Assembly: GCF_008329965.1 (NCBI RefSeq)
Contig: NZ_CP036150.1
Coordinates: forward strand, 2,418,001-2,482,000
DNA length: 64,000 bases
Reading direction: 5' to 3'
Origin: Oceanispirochaeta crateris
GTDB taxonomy: Bacteria; Spirochaetota; Spirochaetia; DSM-2461
A program made the translations under genes and the position numbers. This document shows positions 57,500 through 64,000 of this stretch, in pieces. The notes below the pieces were generated by a model. That model did no database searches. It was not told the origin of the DNA and was given only the letters and a program-made list of their open reading frames with translations. The first letter of the stretch is position 1, and each line of letters starts with the position of its first letter.

Positions 57500-59428
57500 T
57501 TATTTATCTTCGTCTACGACTTCATAATCCGCATCTTCTGCGTCTGTTTCAGCCTTCTTGGGTTCAGAGGAATCTTCACCTGGAGCAGCGCCTCCCATAT
57601 CGGGACCGGCAGCACCAGGGTCTCCACCCTGTGACTTGTACATTTCTTCGGCAAGTTTATAGGACGCTTGTTTCAGCTCTTCTACTTTAGCCTTGATATT
57701 CTCAATATTATCTGTTTTTATCACCTCTTTCAATGATTCCAAAGAAGCTTCGATCTTGGTTTTGTCTTCTGCCGAAACTTTATCACCAAAATCTTTCAGA
57801 GATTTCTCAGTAGAGTATATCAGATTATCAGCTTCGTTCATGACTTCAGCCTTCTCTTTGATGGCTTTATCCGCTTCTGCATTCAGTTCAGCATCTTTGA
57901 CCATCTTGTCAATTTCAGCTTCGCTCAAGCCTGATGAAGACTCAATTCTGATTTTCTGTTCTTTTCCAGTTCCCAAATCCTTGGCGGAAACATGTACGAT
58001 ACCGTTTGCATCAATATCAAAGGTAACTTCAATCTGTGGAACACCTCTAGGTGCAGGTGGGATTCCTACAAGGTCAAACTTTCCAAGAGTTCTGTTGGCA
58101 CTGGCCATTTCCCGCTCACCCTGAAGAACATGGATGGACACGGCGTTCTGGTTATCCGCAGCAGTAGAGAAAACCTGACTTTTCTTTGTCGGAATCGTAG
58201 TATTACGTTCGATCAGTTTGGTTGAGACACCACCCAAGGTTTCAATACCAAGGGACAATGGAGTTACATCCAAGAGGAGAATATCGTTTACATCTCCGCC
58301 GAGAACTCCACCTTGAATGGAAGCACCCATAGCAACGACTTCATCCGGGTTGACTCCCTTATGAGGTTCCTGCTGGAAGAGTTCTTTAACAATAGCCTGA
58401 ACCGCAGGGATTCTTGTTGAACCACCAACCAGGATAACTTCATCAATATCAGATGCAGAATATCCAGCATCCTTGAGTGCTTTCTGACAGGGGATTTTAG
58501 TTCTTTGAACCAAATCGGATGTCATCTGTTCAAACTTAGCTCTGGTCAAATTATACTGCAGGTGCTTAGGTCCAGAGGCATCCGCCGTAATAAAAGGCAG
58601 GTTAATATCCGTAGCTTGAGAAGAGGAGAGTTCTTTCTTGGCTTTCTCTGCACCCTCTCTCAGTCTCTGAAGTGCCATCTTGTCATTAGATAAATCAACA
58701 CCCTGATCAGATTTAAAACTGCTCACCAGCCATTCAATGATTTTCATATCAAAGTTATCACCACCGAGATGAGTATCTCCATTGGTAGAACGAACTTCAA
58801 ATACACCTTCGGCCATGTCGAGAATGGAGATATCAAAGGTTCCTCCACCAAGGTCATAAACAGCAATTTTCTGTTCTTTGTTTTCTTTACCGAAACCATA
58901 AGACAGGGCAGCGGCTGTGGGCTCATTTACGATTCTCTTTACGTCAAGACCGGCAATACGACCGGCATCTTTAGTTGCCTGTCTCTGCGCATCATTGAAG
59001 TAGGCGGGAACTGTAACAACGGCTTCAGTCACGGCTTCACCAAGGTAGTCTTCTGCAGTCTTCTTCATTTTCTGGAGAATAGCGGCTGAGATCTCGGGAG
59101 GAGACTGGTGCTTGCCATTAACTTTGACCCTGACATCACCATTAGGGCCTTTTTCTACATGGTAAGGTATCATGTGAAGTTCTTCAGTCACCTCGTCATA
59201 ATGCCGTCCCATAAATCTCTTAATTGAATAGATGGTGTTTTCAGGGTTAGTAACCATCTGGTTTTTGGCAGGCTGTCCTACCAGACGTTCATCTTTGTCC
59301 GTGAAAGCAACCATTGAAGGAGTGGTTCTCTGCCCTTCTTCATTCTGAATGACGACTGGTTCTCCTCCTTCCATGACAGCTACGCATGAGTTCGTCGTAC
59401 CAAGGTCAATTCCTATAATTCGTCCCAT
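57500..59428 (-). CDS. dnaK: Chaperone DnaK (Hsp70)
   Basis: 642 aa, standard length. ATPase domain starts [17 protein letters not shown], with [19 protein letters not shown] and [15 protein letters not shown]. The substrate domain and a Gly-rich, acidic C-terminal tail follow. Central folding chaperone. AGGAG lies 8 nt before the ATG. Second gene of the operon. Confidence 0.99.
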   Translation of the reverse strand: MGRIIGIDLGTTNSCVAVMEGGEPVVIQNEEGQRTTPSMVAFTDKDERLVGQPAKNQMVTNPENTIYSIKRFMGRHYDEVTEELHMIPYHVEKGPNGDVRVKVNGKHQSPPEISAAILQKMKKTAEDYLGEAVTEAVVTVPAYFNDAQRQATKDAGRIAGLDVKRIVNEPTAAALSYGFGKENKEQKIAVYDLGGGTFDISILDMAEGVFEVRSTNGDTHLGGDNFDMKIIEWLVSSFKSDQGVDLSNDKMALQRLREGAEKAKKELSSSQATDINLPFITADASGPKHLQYNLTRAKFEQMTSDLVQRTKIPCQKALKDAGYSASDIDEVILVGGSTRIPAVQAIVKELFQQEPHKGVNPDEVVAMGASIQGGVLGGDVNDILLLDVTPLSLGIETLGGVSTKLIERNTTIPTKKSQVFSTAADNQNAVSIHVLQGEREMASANRTLGKFDLVGIPPAPRGVPQIEVTFDIDANGIVHVSAKDLGTGKEQKIRIESSSGLSEAEIDKMVKDAELNAEADKAIKEKAEVMNEADNLIYSTEKSLKDFGDKVSAEDKTKIEASLESLKEVIKTDNIENIKAKVEELKQASYKLAEEMYKSQGGDPGAAGPDMGGAAPGEDSSEPKKAETDAEDADYEVVDEDK

Positions 59429-59574
59429 AATATTTTCTCCTATTCCTTTACTTACTTGTGTTAGGGAGATATTCTTCGTTCAAGCCAAAGGATCTCCAGT
59501 ATCATATCTTCATTTTCCGAATATGACTCTTTTGCATGACTGTTTTAAAGTCATAGTATCCGGATTTCTAATTT

Positions 59575-60222
59575 CTAATCTTCCGATTCTTCTTTCTTAT
59601 CGGCCGCGGGAGCAACTGGCTTTCCCACCTTAACTTTAGCCGGTCTCAAAACTCTGTCATACAGTGTATATCCTGCCTGAAAATCTTCCAGCACAGTAGG
59701 AACTTGAATATCAGAAGATTCCTCCATCATCAATGCTTCATGAGCATTGGGATCATACTCCAATCCTTCGGTTTCCATTTTCTTCAAGGACCACTTGCTT
59801 TCCAGCATACCGGTAAACTGCTGCTCAATCATACTGATTCCTTCTTTGAAGGAGTTAAAATCCTGAGAATCTTTAGACGACTTGATGGCTCTATCAAAAT
59901 TATCAATGACTTCTATCAGATCTTTAAGAAGTTCCTGGTTTCCGTATTTTACAGATTCAGCCTTTTCACGAGCCATCCTCTTTCTGAAATTCTCAAATTC
60001 GGCATGTTTGCGCAGGTACTGATCTTTTAGATCGCTATTCTCCTGAGTCAAAGCATTAACCGCTTCCAACAGGGTCTCTGTTTCACTGCGTTCTTCCGTT
60101 TCATTTTCTTCTACAGCATCCTTCTGATCAGAATCATCAGACTGGTCATCTGAGACCATATCTACAGAGTCAATCTCATCGATCTCTTTTCCCTGCAGAT
60201 CTTCTTTCTCTTTCTTCGTCAC
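59575..60222 (-). CDS. grpE: Nucleotide exchange factor GrpE
   Basis: 215 aa. A long acidic N-terminal tail and coiled coil (1-100) are followed by the GrpE core with RKRMAREKAES and VIDNFDRAI, and a C-terminal beta domain (VPTVLEDFQAGYTLYDRVLRPAKVKV, in parts). It releases ADP from DnaK. GTG start at 60222 with AAGG upstream. First gene of the chaperone operon. The 236-bp upstream gap shows no CIRCE repeat; a TTGACC -35-like site (60297-60292) is the only promoter hint. No hrcA gene precedes it in the window. Confidence 0.97.
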   Translation of the reverse strand: MTKKEKEDLQGKEIDEIDSVDMVSDDQSDDSDQKDAVEENETEERSETETLLEAVNALTQENSDLKDQYLRKHAEFENFRKRMAREKAESVKYGNQELLKDLIEVIDNFDRAIKSSKDSQDFNSFKEGISMIEQQFTGMLESKWSLKKMETEGLEYDPNAHEALMMEESSDIQVPTVLEDFQAGYTLYDRVLRPAKVKVGKPVAPAADKKEESED

Positions 60223-60458
60223 TTCAACCTTCCAGAATCTTTATGAACTTTCACATTTGATGTCTCAAAAATAATAATAGATAGGAATCAAGGTCAAGAA
60301 AAACTGACAATAAATCGGAATAAAGCTCCAGTCCTCAATGGTTTCCTGAATTTCGTACCCCAAAAGGGAAAATAACGGATGTGAAAAGTATGTGTTTTTT
60401 TCCGGAGGTCTAAAAAAGTTTATTGTTTTTCTGAACCATACCTGTTAGGATTCAGCCA

Positions 60459-60791
60459 ATGATAAGAAATGTATTTATAAATGGTACCATAAGCACTCTC
60501 TTCGTAATGGAAGAGGAATCAGGAGTTGAGTACACCCATCCTCTGGTTGAAGCTCTAAAGGAGCAGGCAGACAGGATTGAACTGCTTGAAAAGCAGAACA
60601 ATGAACTCTTAAAACAGGAAAAAATCCTATTGAACCTTTTGGAAATGTCAGCCACCACAGGAGATATCATGGCCAGAAGCCTGAAGGTACTCCAGGACAT
60701 GGAAGACAAGGATAACTCCCCTGTTCTCGAATCTAAAGTATCTCTCAATACAGAATCACCTTCACAAATAGAAGAAACTCTGGAAGACTGA
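60459..60791 (+). CDS. Small coiled-coil protein of unknown function
   Basis: 110 aa with a heptad-like segment (LVEALKEQADRIELLEKQNNEL, in parts, about 29-62) and a low-complexity acidic end. AGGA lies 9 nt before the ATG at 60459; ATG 60507 is possible but has no ribosome-binding site. No family recognised. Divergent from grpE and convergent with the AraC-type gene. Confidence 0.6.
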   Translation: MIRNVFINGTISTLFVMEEESGVEYTHPLVEALKEQADRIELLEKQNNELLKQEKILLNLLEMSATTGDIMARSLKVLQDMEDKDNSPVLESKVSLNTESPSQIEETLED

Positions 60792-60825
60792 GGCCCCTGG
60801 TCTCCATTGTAAAAGCACCCTTTTA

Positions 60826-61629
60826 TCAACGGTAAGTCAAAAATGTGGGAACTGATTCTGTTAATACGACAGTACCTTTTTCCGAATTAACCCATCTCAT
60901 ATAAGGCATTCCAAAAAAATCTTCAAAAAGCCGATCAAGACCGTTTAAACCTGAAATCCCGTTGGCACGGGCTATTTTCTCCAAATCGGCGGGACCTGGT
61001 ATTCTGTCTTCTTTTTCCAGAAAATCAAAAAACCTAATCATTCTGTTATGAAGCAACCAAGTTCTGATATCCATCTCCGTTTCTCTTTTAAAGTCCAGGG
61101 CCAGATCTTCAGGATTCCGATTCAAAGCCCTAGCCACTTCAGAAAGTGTCAGATCTGTCATGGTCAGGATCAATCTGCTCAACACAGAAACTGTCGCTAA
61201 ACCGGTTCTGGGATAGGCCTTACGTCCTGTAAAAACAAAAATAAAAGTCTCCAGCAGCCCTCTGAGATCGGCCAGACTCATGGGTCTCACCGCTGGCTGT
61301 TCTGTATTGATCAATGAGGGATTTTTATCTTGGGAAAGGATAGAAACGGATGCCCCTTTCAAGATTTCAGACTTAAAAAGATGACCCAGTTGAGAATCGG
61401 GATATATAAAGAAGCAGATCTGCCAGTCATCTTCACCGCTGATAAAATGATCAAATCCTTGATCAACCAAACAGATCCTGACATCCTGCCACTCTCCTTT
61501 GAGCCTAATCCGATAGGGTTTATTAACACCGTAAATAAGCTGTAAAGACCTGTGATTTCTAACCTTCCCATCGTTGAGCGGTCCCACTTCCGCCAGGATG
61601 TCATGATAAATATACCCGTGACGGAACAT
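60826..61629 (-). CDS. AraC-family transcriptional regulator
   Basis: 267 aa. N-terminal cupin-like part (1-130). Two diverged helix-turn-helix motifs are at the C-terminus: LTLSEVARALNRNPEDLALDFKRE (in parts) and IARANGISGLNGLDRLFEDFFGMPYMRW. The spacing fits AraC/XylS. It starts 2 nt after the SpiroCoCo-type gene stop, so both are likely in one transcript; a regulator co-transcribed with a cytoskeletal-type protein is odd. Targets unknown. Confidence 0.82.
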   Translation of the reverse strand: MFRHGYIYHDILAEVGPLNDGKVRNHRSLQLIYGVNKPYRIRLKGEWQDVRICLVDQGFDHFISGEDDWQICFFIYPDSQLGHLFKSEILKGASVSILSQDKNPSLINTEQPAVRPMSLADLRGLLETFIFVFTGRKAYPRTGLATVSVLSRLILTMTDLTLSEVARALNRNPEDLALDFKRETEMDIRTWLLHNRMIRFFDFLEKEDRIPGPADLEKIARANGISGLNGLDRLFEDFFGMPYMRWVNSEKGTVVLTESVPTFLTYR

Positions 61630-61631
61630 GG

Positions 61632-64000
61632 CTAACTCCTGGGAGTGATTTCCAAAATTAATTCAACCTCACCCCGGCTGAGCTTGAGAGTTCTGGCAAT
61701 ATCTTCGGTCTTCCATCCTAGACGGGCGAGGCGAAGTACGGTTTCACGAGTGTCCATATCTGGAGAACCACCGGCTCTGGGAGCGCTTCCGTCACGCTCT
61801 GCCAGGCGCCCTAAAAGCTTCACTTGATCCTGAGCCTGCTTAACCACACCATCCATTCTGGTCTCCGTTCTGGCTATCCAATCACGGGCCTGATTGATCT
61901 TCTCGGCCTTCTCATCCAGATCGGCGAGGACCTGATCCAAAGAGGCTATCTTAGAATAGACAGAGTCTGCACTCTCCTTATTCTCAAGAAGAAAGGTGTT
62001 CCTTTGCTCAATATCTTTCAAACGTCCACTTAGAGGGTTCAACTCGTTTTTGAGCATATCAATACTCTTTTGCAGAGTCTCGACTGTGATTGCGTATTCA
62101 TCCACCTGTTCTACAGTCTTATCCACCAGAATCGCTTTGCTTTCCATTCTGAGAAACCGGGAATCAAGGGCATGATGCTGATCTTCCAGTTCTTTCACCC
62201 GGCTTTGATACTGCTGCAGCATATCGTGGAGAGAACTGACCTGATCCAGTTTAAGATCAACCGATTTGGAAAGGCTGACCATGCTTCTGATTTTATCTTC
62301 CAGCTCTTCTACTTTCTGCTTCTCTTCCATAAAACGGTTTATCTGATCCAAGATACCCTGATACTGATCCTGAACCCTATCAAAACCGGCCTGATAATCT
62401 TTAAGTCGATCCATATTTGAATCCACTTTTTGAAGATCTCCTTTCAACTCCAGAATATTCCTGGAGAGAGTCTCTTTCAGGCGATCCGCTTTCTCAAAAA
62501 TATGAGTCTGGGCAATAAAATCCTGCTGTTTCCGTTCGATTTCTTCCAGATTCGAAGTGAGATGACGGGTGTCTTCCTCTACCCTGGTCACAAGCTTTTT
62601 CTGGTAAGCATCCATTTTTTCCCGTGCGTCGCTGACACCCTGGCGCATCTCACGGATCTTCAATTCTGCATCATTTTGTGACTCTCTGAGCTTCTTCTGA
62701 AAATCCAGCATAAACAGATTGTAATCGCTGTTAAAACGCTCCAATGTCGATTCAGATTTATCCTTCAGATCAGTCTGAAGCTGATAAACCTTCTCACTCA
62801 TGGCAGCCAGATCCTGTTTGAGATCCGCTCTTTCTTCATTGCTTGAGAGTATCAATTCTTCTTTTTGAGATTTAAAATCATCTCTAATTTCATTCAGATC
62901 GGAGGTGATACTGGTCTTAAAATCATCATATGACTCACGAATTTGTGCTTCATCATCTTTGATTTGCTGCAGTATTTTCTGTTGCCAACTGGTCACATCG
63001 GATTGAATGGTCTCAGACTGAATGGAGAATTCCCGCCGAGATTGATCCAGATCACTCATAAGAAGATTTAACTTCTGATTGATATCTTTTTCAGAAACTT
63101 CGACCCGTTCATTCAAACCCATGCTGAGCCGTTCCAACTCACGGACCATGAAGTCCATAGATTCATCACGCATGGTGGAGACTTTATTTTGAAGGTCTTC
63201 CCTATAGCTGATAATGAGGGAATTCCCTTCATCCACCCTTGAATCCAGAGACTCTCGAAAAGACACAACCTGAGTCTGAAATTTCTCAAACTGTTGAGAA
63301 ACCCGGGTCTGAAGTTCCCCCAGACGCTTGTTCAGCTCTGCAGAACAGCTGCGTTCCATTTCCACCCTGTCCCGGTTCTGCTGATCCGCAAGATCTGTGA
63401 TTTGCCTATCTAGATTCTCCTGCCAGTCTCTCAGGCTATTTTGGATGCTGTCATCCCGCTTCTTGAGGTCTGTAAAAAAGTCATCTTCGAAGACCTGAAG
63501 TTGAGCAGAAACATTATCATAGGCTCTGCTTTTCAGCTCATCCAGTCCTTGCTCCAGTTCATTCATAGCCATTCTGATCTTTTCTGCCCGTTCATCCGTA
63601 TCCCGCTCTTCGTCTGAGCGGAGATTCTTCATCTTAAGATCAAAAGCAGAAAATTCACTCATGACCCTCTCAGAAACCTCATTCATACTCATGCGGAGGG
63701 AGGATTCCAGAGTATCCATATCGTTCATAAACTGTTCCAGTTTATTGAACCGTGGAAAGAATCCGCTTTCGTACTCTTTAAGTTTCTTTTCAATGGCCTT
63801 CAATGCCTCAATTTGGAGTGTCTCAGCTGTCTCTTCTATGCGTCCTGTGAATGTGTCGGTAAACTCCTGTAATTGGGCATCAACATTTGATTTATGGGCT
63901 CCCAATCGACTGTCCAGCCTCTCCAGTTCCTGCTCAACTTCATCTTTTTGCCTGACCATACCGGTACGGGTTGCAGAGAAGTCTTGCATCATGGATTCCA
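61632..64000 (-). CDS. Long coiled-coil protein (SpiroCoCo type), 5' end beyond window
   Basis: At least 786 aa. A Met codon exists at 63992, but the frame is open to the edge, so the true start is probably outside. Nearly the whole protein is coiled coil rich in E, Q, K, R and S (for example LDSRLGAHKSNVDAQLQEF). The last 30 residues form a compact helix-turn-helix-like end, LARLGWKTEDIARTLKLSRGEVELIL. The length, coil and this C-terminal motif match the spirochaete-specific SpiroCoCo family. A cytoskeletal or cell-shape role is a family-level guess. Confidence 0.85.
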   Translation of the reverse strand, partial: ESMMQDFSATRTGMVRQKDEVEQELERLDSRLGAHKSNVDAQLQEFTDTFTGRIEETAETLQIEALKAIEKKLKEYESGFFPRFNKLEQFMNDMDTLESSLRMSMNEVSERVMSEFSAFDLKMKNLRSDEERDTDERAEKIRMAMNELEQGLDELKSRAYDNVSAQLQVFEDDFFTDLKKRDDSIQNSLRDWQENLDRQITDLADQQNRDRVEMERSCSAELNKRLGELQTRVSQQFEKFQTQVVSFRESLDSRVDEGNSLIISYREDLQNKVSTMRDESMDFMVRELERLSMGLNERVEVSEKDINQKLNLLMSDLDQSRREFSIQSETIQSDVTSWQQKILQQIKDDEAQIRESYDDFKTSITSDLNEIRDDFKSQKEELILSSNEERADLKQDLAAMSEKVYQLQTDLKDKSESTLERFNSDYNLFMLDFQKKLRESQNDAELKIREMRQGVSDAREKMDAYQKKLVTRVEEDTRHLTSNLEEIERKQQDFIAQTHIFEKADRLKETLSRNILELKGDLQKVDSNMDRLKDYQAGFDRVQDQYQGILDQINRFMEEKQKVEELEDKIRSMVSLSKSVDLKLDQVSSLHDMLQQYQSRVKELEDQHHALDSRFLRMESKAILVDKTVEQVDEYAITVETLQKSIDMLKNELNPLSGRLKDIEQRNTFLLENKESADSVYSKIASLDQVLADLDEKAEKINQARDWIARTETRMDGVVKQAQDQVKLLGRLAERDGSAPRAGGSPDMDTRETVLRLARLGWKTEDIARTLKLSRGEVELILEITPRS

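Noticed and set aside
60223-60458. CIRCE operator before grpE
   Set aside because: No TTAGCACTC-N9-GAGTGCTAA-like repeat is present.
60452-60829. 125-codon minus-strand frame
   Set aside because: It is antisense to the 110-aa coiled-coil gene, which has a ribosome-binding site and a heptad pattern; the minus frame has low-complexity Ser-rich content.

Overview
The window reads as chromosome of a free-living, probably marine, spirochaete of the Spirochaeta/Oceanispirochaeta type. This is an inference from: a long coiled-coil protein of the spirochaete SpiroCoCo kind at the right edge; SBP signal peptides ending in FAxGQK(D/E); moderate-to-low GC; and an intact rRNA operon with a CCTCCTTT anti-Shine-Dalgarno. 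I could not place the 16S by comparison. No phage, insertion sequence or CRISPR array was seen.

Layout. 1-5300: an MFS transporter running off the left edge, coupled to a sigma-54-type response regulator and its histidine kinase, with a divergent lipoprotein made of two repeats. 5300-14000: signalling and envelope genes: chemoreceptor, glmS, a small protein behind a palindrome, an HD-GYP phosphodiesterase with a partner of unknown function, and a convergent pair made of a Ras/Rab-like GTPase and an OmpA-domain membrane protein. 14000-16000: kduI and an IclR regulator (uronate breakdown). 16000-21700: a complete pyruvate dehydrogenase operon (aceE-aceF-lpdA). 21700-29100: GT4 glycosyltransferase, gluconokinase plus a nickel-dependent LarA-family epimerase, a GH130 enzyme and a two-domain GT4 protein.

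29200-40500 is the most unusual part: a divergent catabolic island. Leftward run a PdxA-like dehydrogenase, an IolO-like epimerase, a VOC protein, a split transketolase and an Asp/Glu-racemase-family enzyme. Rightward run a tripartite tricarboxylate-type transporter (tctB-tctA, tctC), a cytoplasmic sulfatase and a GntR/FCD regulator. The same palindrome (core TTGTATAC) sits in both divergent promoters and in front of the regulator gene, so the island looks like one regulon. A sulfated sugar acid is a plausible but unproven substrate.

40500-47300: an MscS channel and a leftward 16S-tRNA-Ile-23S-5S operon with promoter and terminator. 47300-53200: pyrG, ridA-dtd, and an UgpBAE-like uptake operon without its ATPase. 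53200-60200: a membrane Ser/Thr kinase operon and the grpE-dnaK-dnaJ chaperone operon. 60400-64000: a small coiled-coil protein, an AraC regulator and the SpiroCoCo-type protein cut by the right edge.

Recurring theme: several genes (histidine kinase, HD-GYP, gntR, mscS, pyrG, the small protein at 9792) have a promoter-like -10 element only 5-10 nt before the start codon and no Shine-Dalgarno, suggesting leaderless or near-leaderless mRNAs.
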